The translations under genes and the position numbers were made by a program. From Balneolaceae bacterium (lineage in GTDB: Bacteria; Bacteroidota; Rhodothermia; Balneolales; Balneolaceae): a DNA stretch of 7,029 nt. How positions within the stretch are numbered: position 1 is the first letter of the stretch; the number at the start of each line of letters is the position of its first letter. The DNA lies in the NCBI GenBank assembly GCA_007117235.1, contig SKGY01000044.1:1-7029 (forward strand). The letters are read 5' to 3'. A model generated the notes under the pieces. It searched no databases. It worked only from the letters and a program-made list of their open reading frames with translations, and was not told where the DNA came from. Shown here in pieces: positions 1-5,852 of this stretch.

Positions 1-154
1 AAAAACTGCCATTTACTCCCTTCAAAAATTCATCAAGATCAACCCTTTCATCTCCGGATATGTCAGTGATCTGTACATCATTAATATCTACTTGTTTTTG
101 ACATCCGATGAATATCAAAACCAAAATTAAAAATAAGCTGTTTAATTGTTTCAT
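1..154 (-). CDS. Putative lipoprotein, N-terminal part only
   Basis: This is an open frame of 51 codons that starts at ATG (154-152) and runs off the left edge of the window. The protein begins MKQLNSLFLILVLIFIGCQK, a short basic n-region, a hydrophobic stretch of about 12 residues, and a cysteine at residue 18 after I-G. That is a type II (lipoprotein) signal peptide, although F at -3 is not the commonest residue. The mature part that can be seen (DINDVQITDISGDE...) is acidic and not recognisable, so no function is assigned. It points away from the integrase gene at 408, which is where the first cassette gene of an integron would lie, but this could also be an ordinary chromosomal gene. No Shine-Dalgarno sequence precedes the ATG. 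Confidence 0.7.
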   Translation of the reverse strand, partial: MKQLNSLFLILVLIFIGCQKQVDINDVQITDISGDERVDLDEFLKGVNGSF

Positions 155-222
155 AGTTATGGATTTTATTAAATCTGTAAACCTGATTGTGTTACAAAGC
201 AAATAACATGTATTTATACAGT

Positions 223-239
223 TTAAGCATACTGCTTAA
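223..239. repeat. 17-bp palindrome TTAAGCA-TAC-TGCTTAA, possible operator
   Basis: Perfect 7-bp inverted repeat around a 3-bp spacer, in the shared upstream region of the lipoprotein and integrase genes. A second, overlapping inverted repeat, CAGT-N8-ACTG, spans 219-234. The size and location suit the binding site of a dimeric regulator. Many integrases are controlled by LexA, but this is not the proteobacterial CTGT-N8-ACAG box, and no regulator can be named. Confidence 0.35.
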
Positions 240-313
240 GTTAGACACATAATAGTTTAATGTATCAATTACGGCAAATAGTGAATTTAAACTAGTCAAA
301 TAAAAATCTCGCC

Positions 314-352
314 GGTTAAATAAAAGGGTTAAATAATGGGGTTAAATAATCT
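314..352 (+). repeat. Three tandem 13-bp repeats with GTTAAAT core, upstream of intI
   Basis: Three near-identical units begin at 314, 327 and 340, each starting GGTTAAATAA, with exact 13-bp spacing. The cores GTTAAAT lie at 315-321, 328-334 and 341-347. GTTAAAT fits the integron core-site consensus GTTRRRY. Class 1 attI sites carry direct repeats bound by IntI in addition to the crossover core, so these could be integrase-binding repeats. They could equally be repeats for a repressor or a simple tandem duplication. They end about 55 bp before the chosen integrase ATG. Confidence 0.5.
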
Positions 353-407
353 TTTTTATCTTTTTGTGTAAGGGAGAGGCAATTTTTTGCTCATACATAT
401 AAAAAGC

Positions 408-1322
408 ATGAGTAAACGTAAAATACTAGACCGGGTTAAGAGAGAAGTCAGAAGAAGAAATTATAGTTACAGTACGGAAAAAACGTACTGCCATTGGGTT
501 GTCAGATACGTTCGATATCATAATCTTACTCACCCTCGCGAATTGGGGAATCGCGAAATTGTCATATTTCTTAACTACTTAGCTAACGAGTGTAACCTTG
601 CAGCATCAACACAAAATCAGGCACTTTCGGCTCTTATTTTTCTTTATGAGCATGTTTTGCAAATTCCTGTTGGAGAACTGAATAATTTAAAGCGGGCAAA
701 AAAACCAAAAAGACTGCCAGTAGTTCTTTCGAAGGAGCAAGTCCTTGCAATTATCAATGAGATGCAAGGTGTGAAGCAATTGGTACTTGAGCTCATGTAT
801 GGAGCCGGATTACGCATATCAGAAGCGCTTAGTCTTAGAATACAAGATATTGATTTTGCATACCGCCAAATAATTATTTGGGATGGTAAAGGGAGGAAAG
901 ACCGTATCTCGATGCTACCGGATCGGGTGATCCCTAAACTCAAAAATCATATAGATAAAGTAAGGCGACTACACCAGTCAGATTTGAAAAAAGGTTTTGG
1001 GAAAACAATTCTGCCTAATGCACTTTCAAAAAAGTATCCCGGTGCTGAGGAAAAATTTATTTGGCAATACCTGTTTCCGGCCAGAAACAGACGGAAAAAT
1101 CCCCGCTCAGGGATTAGGCATCGATATCATATATCGGCAAAAAATATCCGCCTCGAAATCAACCGCGTGTCAAATATTTTAAACATACCAAAACGTGTAA
1201 CCCCGCACACATTCCGCCACTCTTTTGCTACACACCTTCTTCAAAACGGGTACGATATTAGAACCGTACAGGATCTTTTAGGCCACAAGAGCGTTCACCC
1301 CGTTAGAAATTTAACACGATGA
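408..1322 (+). pseudogene. intI: Integron integrase (tyrosine recombinase), C-terminus displaced by an inserted GIY-YIG element
   Basis: IntI catalyses site-specific recombination of gene cassettes between attI and attC sites. Numbered from ATG 408, the N-terminal SAM-like core-binding domain covers about residues 1-100. The catalytic domain has R136 (GAGLRISEAL), K164 (GKGRKDR), the H267-x-x-R270 box (PHTFRHSFATHLL) and H293 (DLLGHKS). The IntI-specific extra segment is present at about residues 196-224 (FGKTILPNAL, KYPGAEEKF, WQYLFPA); ordinary XerC/D recombinases lack it. The frame then runs into the insert, adding a foreign tail HPVRNLTR and a TGA before the catalytic tyrosine, so this product cannot cleave DNA by the normal mechanism. 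Joining base 1294 to 1597 gives a continuous 320-aa protein. A TTG at 387, seven bases after AGGGAGAGG, is an alternative start; ATG 408 fits the usual family N-terminus better. Confidence 0.92.
1297..1313 (+). repeat. Left 17-bp terminal inverted repeat of the GIY-YIG element
   Basis: ACCCCGTTAGAAATTTA is the exact reverse complement of 1580-1596. Neither arm extends further: 1296 against 1597 and 1314 against 1579 do not pair. Read in the integrase frame, this arm encodes most of the added tail PVRNL. In RNA the two arms could pair and enclose the nuclease reading frame. Confidence 0.93.
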
Positions 1323-1582
1323 AATTTTACTATGTTTATGTTTTACAAAGTAAAATAGATAACCAGTGGTACACAGGTTATTCCGATAATCTTCAAAGAC
1401 GGTTAAAAGAACATAAGTCCGGTCAATGCCATGCAACGAAGTACAGACGACCTTTAAAACTAATCTATTTTGAAGGGTGTCTTAGTAAAGATGATGCAAT
1501 AGCAAGAGAAAAATATTTAAAATCAGGAATGGGGAAACGATATTTAAAAAATCGAATGAAAAGATATTTTAGCAAAAAATAA
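1319..1582 (+). CDS. GIY-YIG superfamily endonuclease (URI/COG2827-like), gene of the inserted element
   Basis: This 87-aa protein is a single compact GIY-YIG nuclease domain, a fold that cuts DNA with a metal-bound active site. The GIY half-motif is the Y5-V6-Y7 segment (FYYVYVLQS) and the YIG half is Y18-T19-G20 (WYTGYSDNL). R27 follows in LQRRLKEH, and E64 in AIAREKYLKSG is the expected metal ligand. The length matches stand-alone family members, and there is no separate DNA-binding domain; the basic tail KRYLKNRMKRYFSKK may serve that role. ATG 1319 overlaps the TGA of the truncated integrase (ATGA), so translation may be coupled. The TAA stop lies inside the right inverted repeat. The reading frame looks intact. 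Confidence 0.9.
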   Translation: MKFYYVYVLQSKIDNQWYTGYSDNLQRRLKEHKSGQCHATKYRRPLKLIYFEGCLSKDDAIAREKYLKSGMGKRYLKNRMKRYFSKK

Positions 1583-1596
1583 ATTTCTAACGGGGT
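1580..1596 (-). repeat. Right 17-bp terminal inverted repeat of the GIY-YIG element
   Basis: TAAATTTCTAACGGGGT is a perfect inverted copy of 1297-1313. Its first three bases are the stop codon of the nuclease gene, so the element has almost no spare DNA on this side. The last bases GT are followed directly by the resumed integrase sequence AAAAACAACC. Confidence 0.93.
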
Positions 1597-1672
1597 AAAA
1601 ACAACCTCAATATACCTTCATGTATTAAACAGAGGCGGACGCGGAGTCAAAAGCCCGCTGGATAACAATTAA
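1597..1672 (+). pseudogene. intI: Displaced C-terminus of the integron integrase, carrying the catalytic tyrosine
   Basis: Read in frame from the GTA at 1595, the sequence encodes VKTTSIYLHVLNRGG and then RGVKSPLDNN before TAA at 1670-1672. It matches the C-terminal pattern of integron integrases (VKTTxIYxHVLxxGGxGVxSPLD). The nucleophilic tyrosine is the TAC at 1613-1615. The fragment has no start codon and cannot be expressed alone. It shows no further mutation, which suggests the insertion is recent or the intact form is still maintained. Confidence 0.9.
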
Positions 1673-1685
1673 CTCCCCAAAAAAC

Positions 1686-2465
1686 CTACTTCCAGATAAA
1701 CCCACCAAGACGAATTGAGCGGAGGGCTTTGTTGATGAGCCGTACACCTGCCGATCCTGCTTTCCAGGCGGCTCTCTTTATCCCTTTTCGATCAGGTTGG
1801 CTATCTTCGAAGGAGGGAGTTCCTGTCGTTTCATCGTGCGGCTTAGTTCTTGGACTCTTTTCAAGCACCACAATGCTGTCGTAGTAGTGAACGGAATTTA
1901 CCGAGCGGGTAAAATCATCAACCTGCAGGGATCTCTGCTCGGAGTGCCAGGCGTGAAGTTTGTCGATGAAGTTTTTGCTGTATTCTATAAATGTGCCCCG
2001 GCGTTTGTGTCCCCCGCCAAAGCGAAGCCAGTAGGAGGTGTGAAGGTCTTCACAAAGATAAACGCCGTTCTCTTTAACGTGATCAAATAGCTCTTCGAAG
2101 GTAACAATCTGCTGACGCATGGTGTGGCCGCCGTCGTCAATCAGGATATCAACTTTTGGGATCTGCTTTTTAACCTCGCGGAGGAAGTTGCGGTCTGACT
2201 GTGATCCGGTAAAGATCTTAATATTCTCCTCTTCCAGCTCTTTGCATTTTGGATTGATGTCGATTCCATAAACCTGCACCTGCTCCCCAAAATAGTCTTT
2301 CCACATCTGGAGGCTCCCACCGTGAAATACACCGATTTCGAGAATAACCAGATCTTTCTTCTTTCTGAATCGGCTGAAGTGTCTGTCGTAAATGTCGAAA
2401 TAGTGAATCCATTTATGGATCAGTCTCTTGTCATTATCTCTAAAATACTTTTCTAAATCGTTCAT
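1686..2465 (-). CDS. Class I SAM-dependent methyltransferase (MycE/ElmM sugar O-methyltransferase-like)
   Basis: This 259-aa protein has a Rossmann methyltransferase domain. Motif I is ILEIGVFHGGS (residues 41-51), the motif II acidic residues are in VYGIDINP (65-72), DILIDDGGH lies at 106-114, and CEDLHTSYW at 138-146. The DDGGH and ED-HTSYW blocks resemble the metal-dependent sugar O-methyltransferases of macrolide and tetracenomycin synthesis (MycE, ElmM, demethylmacrocin type) and related polysaccharide enzymes. The real substrate cannot be read from sequence. Residues from about 205 to 259 form an extra tail that is polar, then basic (KGIKRAAWKAG...), and ends in a hydrophobic segment; the function of the tail is unknown. 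The gene starts at ATG 2465, 28 bp after the lysA stop on the same strand, so co-transcription is likely. It converges on the integrase remnant with a 13-bp gap. Confidence 0.82.
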   Translation of the reverse strand: MNDLEKYFRDNDKRLIHKWIHYFDIYDRHFSRFRKKKDLVILEIGVFHGGSLQMWKDYFGEQVQVYGIDINPKCKELEEENIKIFTGSQSDRNFLREVKKQIPKVDILIDDGGHTMRQQIVTFEELFDHVKENGVYLCEDLHTSYWLRFGGGHKRRGTFIEYSKNFIDKLHAWHSEQRSLQVDDFTRSVNSVHYYDSIVVLEKSPRTKPHDETTGTPSFEDSQPDRKGIKRAAWKAGSAGVRLINKALRSIRLGGFIWK

Positions 2466-2493
2466 GGATGATGAAAATTTGTTAATCGACTGA

Positions 2494-3648
2494 TCAGAGT
2501 CGGTCTGAATAATAAGCCTTCACCCGCTCGCGCAGATTAAACCCGCTGCTCATTACTTCGCCATAGGCACCGGCACTTCGGATGGCAACAAGATCGCCTC
2601 GTTTTAATTCAGGAAGTTGAATCCCTTTTCGGAAACTGTCGGATGATTCACAGATTGGCCCAACCACATCGTACGTTTTTTCAGGTTTTCTACTGGTCAG
2701 CGGATCAACCCGATGGGCAGCTTGATATAGAGCGGGACGAATCAGTTCTGTCATGCCCGCATCCAACACCGCAAAGTTGGTGTTGATGCCCTCCTTGATG
2801 TAGAGAACACGCGAGATAAGGCTTCCGCATTGGCCCACAATACTGCGCCCAAGTTCAAAATGGAGCTGCTGACCGTCTCGCAGATTCAGGTGTTTATCAA
2901 ATACTTCAAAAAAGGATTTAAAATCTGGAATGGGTTCCTTGTCGGGCGTCTCATAGTTGATGCCGTAACCGCCGCCCACATTAACGTGTTGTAGAGAAAA
3001 TCCGGCCTGTTCAAATTTATGCTGAACAAGCTCAACTTTTTCACACAGGTCAATAAAGGGTTGAAGTTCAGTGATCTGTGAACCAATATGAAAGTGAATT
3101 CCGGTCAGTTTAATTGATGCGAGATCAGGAACCATCTCAAAAAGCTGAGGCAGCTTATCAATAGTAATGCCAAACTTGTTTTCGTTCAGCCCGGTGGTGA
3201 TGTATTTGTGGGTTTTTGCTTCCACATTCGGGTTGAGGCGAATCGATACGCTGGCTGTTTTATTTGCTTTTTCGGCAAGTTCATTCAGTACCTCAAGCTC
3301 CTGAAGTGATTCACAGTTGAATGAGAAAATGTCACTGTCCAGACCCACCTGAATCTCCTCATCGGTTTTGCCAACACCCGCAAATGCAATTTCACTGCCT
3401 TTGAATCCCGCCTCAAGTGATCTGAAAATCTCAGGACCGCTCACACAATCGATTCCTAATCCCGCCTGTTTGATAAGCTCTAAAATCTCAAAATTATAGT
3501 TCGCCTTAATTGCATAATGAACGTGATACCCCTTATCGATCCCATGTGTTTTTACTTCGTCAAGCGTGCGTTTTAGCAGTTCGAGATCGTAATAATAGAA
3601 TGGGGTTTTTAAGGAGTGAAATTTTTCTGTGGTTGCCGTATCAAACAT
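2494..3648 (-). CDS. lysA: Diaminopimelate decarboxylase
   Basis: LysA converts meso-diaminopimelate to L-lysine and CO2, the last step of lysine synthesis, using pyridoxal phosphate in the cytoplasm. Numbered from ATG 3648 (384 aa), the PLP lysine is K48 in YAIKAN. HFHIGSQ (185-191) and the phosphate-binding VGGGYG (224-229) follow, then ELGR (265-268). RPALY (304-308) and the active-site pair C333-E334 in GPICESSD come next, with Y362 in AYGEVMSS near the end. This is a fold-type III barrel followed by a beta domain, at a normal to slightly short length. A TTG directly upstream (3651) could add one residue; ATG 3648 is preferred. No Shine-Dalgarno sequence is seen. The methyltransferase gene follows 28 bp downstream, while the transporter gene upstream is 89 bp away. 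All catalytic motifs are present, so it should be active. Confidence 0.95.
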   Translation of the reverse strand: MFDTATTEKFHSLKTPFYYYDLELLKRTLDEVKTHGIDKGYHVHYAIKANYNFEILELIKQAGLGIDCVSGPEIFRSLEAGFKGSEIAFAGVGKTDEEIQVGLDSDIFSFNCESLQELEVLNELAEKANKTASVSIRLNPNVEAKTHKYITTGLNENKFGITIDKLPQLFEMVPDLASIKLTGIHFHIGSQITELQPFIDLCEKVELVQHKFEQAGFSLQHVNVGGGYGINYETPDKEPIPDFKSFFEVFDKHLNLRDGQQLHFELGRSIVGQCGSLISRVLYIKEGINTNFAVLDAGMTELIRPALYQAAHRVDPLTSRKPEKTYDVVGPICESSDSFRKGIQLPELKRGDLVAIRSAGAYGEVMSSGFNLRERVKAYYSDRL

Positions 3649-3737
3649 CAAATATATGTGCGTTTAAAAGAGGGATAAGGATACGGAATTCGGCTGAGAA
3701 GATACAGCATTGTGAAAGGTAAGTTGCCATTTGGATC

Positions 3738-5042
3738 CTACTCTTTAGCTTTCAGAAGCTTTTTTCCAATTGGAATTATGACGATCAAAAACAGGAATGC
3801 AGAGATATAAAAAAGAAGTGACTGATCGGGTACCGGAAAATCCAGGGCTCGTGATGCGGCCCGAACCACATTGGTGATCCCAATCATGATCGTAAGAAAA
3901 ACCACCACGGATGTAATGAGATTGTAGAATGGGCCGTTTTGATGTGCTTCCGGGAGTACGTTGGAATTATTCATCAGAAGAAAGAGAATTACAGCGATAA
4001 TAGGCAGGATGATTCCGTTCAGTGCCTGGGCTAAAATAATAACCGGTACGGGTTGAAGTTCCATCATCCCAAATATCAAGCCGATTATCAAAACGCCTCC
4101 CCAAACGGATCTGAATCTGACGCCGTGCTCAATCCATTTCTCTTCATTATGCTTTTTTTGGAGTAGTGATTTTGCTGTAACGGCTGCTGCCAGGGCCGCG
4201 GTTAGGGTGGAGCTGAGTCCGGCCCCAAAAAGTCCGATTCCAAGTATCCATGCACCGGACGGCCCAAGTCGTTCATTAAGCGCATCGGCTAATGCCGGAA
4301 ATGAAAATTCACCGATAACAGCTGTTCCGGTCAGCAATATGGTGATGGAGATAAATCCGCCGAGCCCGATGGCAATCAACAGTCCGGTCTTCATCTCCCG
4401 GGGTGTTTGAGCATGTTTTAATCCGGAACCCAGAAAAATATTGTAGGGCACAACTGTTGTTCCGATAAGGCCAAGTACCAACAACTCAGAGCCGGGTGGC
4501 ACGGAGGGTGTGAATCCTTCAGTAAACATTGTTGGGATATCATGGGGAATAAGCAGTGCAGTGGTCACAAAACAGAGACCCATTATGGCGACAATCAATC
4601 CTAGCAGTGTTGCAATTCTCCGGATGTTTCCGCTCCAGAGCAAAGCTGTCGCTATAGCACCAATCAACAGTACAACAGGTATGGCAGAGATCGAATCATG
4701 AACAAGGGTAATTCCGGCAACGGCGCCTAAAATATTTCCCGCCTCAAACGCAGCACATCCGCTCAATATGGCGATTAGTGCTAACCAGACGATAAATTTT
4801 CCTGAGATGTTGTGTCCGTATTCACGATTCATTGCCTGACCCAAATTCAGTCCGCTAACGGCTGTTATGCGAGCCGATGATTCCTGAAGGATATAACAGG
4901 CGATCGCTGAAAAGATAAGTGCCCAGATGAGGGTGTATCCAAACCCGGCTCCGGCTGATGCAGCCGTAGTTACCGTGCCGGGCCCAATAAAGGCGGCCGA
5001 GATAACCGACCAAAATAAGATATGAAGAAGTCGTTTTTTCAG
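3738..5042 (-). CDS. Nramp-superfamily transporter, divergent metal site, CTG or lost start
   Basis: This inner-membrane protein of about 434 residues has eleven or so hydrophobic segments and the Nramp (SLC11, MntH) pattern. A TTG at 4844 would start inside the protein, after the first two membrane segments. The frame extends upstream to CTG 5042, which is preceded at once by an in-frame TAA, and this adds LKKRLLHILFWSVISAAFIG and the rest of TM1 and TM2. Numbered from CTG, TM1 carries G20-P-G-T23 where metal transporters have D-P-G-N. TM6 carries V197-V-P-Y-N201 where they have M-P-H-N. The usual Mn/Fe ligands Asp, Asn and Met are therefore all replaced, so the substrate is uncertain. No ATG, GTG or TTG lies at the natural start. 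Either CTG is the initiator, or the start was lost when the neighbouring higBA region arrived. Confidence 0.85.
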   Translation of the reverse strand: MKKRLLHILFWSVISAAFIGPGTVTTAASAGAGFGYTLIWALIFSAIACYILQESSARITAVSGLNLGQAMNREYGHNISGKFIVWLALIAILSGCAAFEAGNILGAVAGITLVHDSISAIPVVLLIGAIATALLWSGNIRRIATLLGLIVAIMGLCFVTTALLIPHDIPTMFTEGFTPSVPPGSELLVLGLIGTTVVPYNIFLGSGLKHAQTPREMKTGLLIAIGLGGFISITILLTGTAVIGEFSFPALADALNERLGPSGAWILGIGLFGAGLSSTLTAALAAAVTAKSLLQKKHNEEKWIEHGVRFRSVWGGVLIIGLIFGMMELQPVPVIILAQALNGIILPIIAVILFLLMNNSNVLPEAHQNGPFYNLITSVVVFLTIMIGITNVVRAASRALDFPVPDQSLLFYISAFLFLIVIIPIGKKLLKAKE

Positions 5043-5148
5043 TTAGATTTTAATTAAGATGAATTCGCCGATAATGTTGCTATATAAATCGGGAAATTCA
5101 ACTATACAATTCACTTGTTCCCAAGAATGGAACTTTCTATATTGTTCT
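5043..5148. promoter_or_regulatory. Divergent intergenic region between the transporter and higBA, with a candidate promoter and operator
   Basis: This 106-bp AT-rich stretch should hold the start signals of both flanking units. For higB, TTGTTC (5115-5120) and TATATT (5138-5143), 17 bp apart, resemble a sigma-70-type promoter, but it would give an almost leaderless mRNA. An inverted repeat, GTTCC-N7-GGAAC (5117-5133), lies inside that promoter, as expected for an autorepressing antitoxin operator. TTAATTAA at 5050-5057 is a simple AT palindrome. All of this is by eye and weak. Confidence 0.3.
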
Positions 5149-5442
5149 ATGCGAGTATTTGCCCGAAAAACTTTACGCGAGTTTTGGATTAATCATTCGG
5201 ATAGTGAAGACGCTTTAAAGGCATGGTTTTCTGAAGCAAAAAATTCTGAATGGAAGTCACCTTTTGATGTAAAGAATATATATCCACATTCAAGTATTCT
5301 TCCTGACAATCGAGTGGTTTTCAACATTAAGGGCAATAATTATCGGTTAGTAGTCAAAATAAATTATGACTACGGCCAGGTATTCATCCGTTTTGTAGGT
5401 ACTCATGCCGAGTACGATAAAATTGATGCAACTACAATTTAA
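5149..5442 (+). CDS. higB: HigB-family toxin, RelE-fold mRNA interferase
   Basis: HigB toxins cleave mRNA at the ribosome and are held inactive by HigA. The family-length protein begins at ATG 5149 (MRVFARKTLREFW, 97 aa). The frame is open back to an ATG at 5059, but those 30 extra residues (MNSPIMLLYKSGNSTIQFTC...) are low in resemblance to the family and lie in the probable promoter, so 5149 was chosen. Family marks are the W26 region (ALKAWFSEAKNSEW), VVFNIKGNNYRLVVKINY at about 56-73, and the C-terminal FVGTHAEYDKID (82-93). Toxin precedes antitoxin, the usual hig order, with 14 bp between the genes. The gene looks complete. Confidence 0.9.
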   Translation: MRVFARKTLREFWINHSDSEDALKAWFSEAKNSEWKSPFDVKNIYPHSSILPDNRVVFNIKGNNYRLVVKINYDYGQVFIRFVGTHAEYDKIDATTI

Positions 5443-5456
5443 AGCGGCAATTAATT

Positions 5457-5822
5457 ATGCAGATACAACCTATACATACCGAAGGAGATTATGAAAAAAC
5501 CTTAGAGCGTATCGAAGAAATTTTTGATGCTAAACCCGGTAGTACAGAAGGTGACGAATTGGAAATATTGGGGATTTTAGTAGATGAATATGAAAAAAAG
5601 AATTTTCCGATTGAAGCACCCAAACCGGTTGAAGCGATTAAATTTAGAATGGACCAGCTTGGGCTTGAGCAAAAAGATTTGGCTAGTATATTAGGTTCTA
5701 AATCCAGGGCCAGTGAGATTCTATCGGGTAAACGTTCTCTATCTCTTCGTCAAATAAAACTGCTTTATAAAGAACTAGGAATTCCAGCTGAAGTCTTGAT
5801 TCAAGAAGCAGAACCGGTTTGA
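5457..5822 (+). CDS. higA: HigA-family antitoxin with helix-turn-helix domain
   Basis: This 121-aa protein neutralises HigB and probably represses the shared promoter. The N-terminal half (IHTEGDYEKTLERIEEIF and DELEILGILVDEYEKKNF) is the acidic helical region typical of COG5499 HigA antitoxins. A Cro/CI-type helix-turn-helix covers about residues 60-113: MDQLGLEQKDLASILGSKSR, then the recognition part ASEILSGKRSLSLRQIKLL. Start ATG 5457 lies 14 bp after the higB stop, without a visible Shine-Dalgarno sequence. The operator may be the inverted repeat at 5117-5133. The gene is intact, so the pair is likely functional. Confidence 0.92.
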   Translation: MQIQPIHTEGDYEKTLERIEEIFDAKPGSTEGDELEILGILVDEYEKKNFPIEAPKPVEAIKFRMDQLGLEQKDLASILGSKSRASEILSGKRSLSLRQIKLLYKELGIPAEVLIQEAEPV

Positions 5823-5852
5823 CCAGCCATCAACCCAAATAGATTATCGATC

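Larger units (their letters stand above)
155..407. other. AT-rich intergenic region between divergent lipoprotein and integrase genes; possible attI region
   Basis: This stretch separates two genes that diverge from each other, so it should hold both promoters. It contains a palindrome (223-239) and three tandem 13-bp repeats (314-352), listed separately. A purine-rich AGGGAGAGG lies at 371-379. In integrons the attI recombination site lies beside the 5' end of intI, so attI would be expected here. No match to RYYYAAC, the core in the orientation expected for leftward cassettes, was found by eye. GTTRRRY matches occur only on the plus strand. No RNA gene was seen. Confidence 0.4.
1295..1596 (+). 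mobile_element. 302-bp GIY-YIG nuclease element with 17-bp inverted terminal repeats, inserted in intI
   Basis: The element is bounded by the perfect inverted repeats ACCCCGTTAGAAATTTA (1297-1313) and TAAATTTCTAACGGGGT (1580-1596), and almost everything between them is one 264-bp nuclease gene. The limits are set by the host gene: deleting exactly 302 bp rejoins AGC GT|A AAA ACA, giving the family sequence GHKSV-KTTSIY in frame. The edges are ambiguous by 2 bp, because GT occurs on both sides (1293-1294 and 1595-1596) and could be a 2-bp target duplication. No transposase is present. The nuclease may mobilise the element in the manner of a homing endonuclease, or it may be a passenger; this is inference. 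Confidence 0.85.

Noticed and set aside
314..352. CRISPR array
   Set aside because: The 13-bp units are contiguous with no spacers and no cas genes are present.
644..943. Minus-strand open frame of 99 codons inside the integrase gene
   Set aside because: It is antisense to clear catalytic-domain coding sequence, has no recognisable features, and is a shadow frame. The same holds for the antisense or off-frame open frames within the methyltransferase, lysA and transporter genes.
1295..1596. A group I intron or intein with a GIY-YIG homing endonuclease in intI
   Set aside because: Only about 38 bases lie outside the nuclease gene, far too few for a group I intron core, and stop codons in the integrase frame exclude an intein.
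3649..3657. TATATTTG just before lysA as a Bacteroidota TAnnTTTG promoter element
   Set aside because: It touches the start codon, so transcription would begin inside the gene; taken as chance.
4844..5042. Start of the transporter at TTG 4844
   Set aside because: The upstream frame encodes the conserved TM1 and TM2 of the Nramp fold up to CTG 5042, so 4844 is internal.
5059..5148. Longer HigB starting at ATG 5059
   Set aside because: The extra 30 residues do not fit the family and overlap a candidate promoter and operator; ATG 5149 gives the usual length of 97.
5443..5852. attC sites around higBA that would make it an integron cassette
   Set aside because: The gaps of 14 and 30 bp flanking higA hold no GTTRRRY/RYYYAAC pair or hairpin of suitable size.
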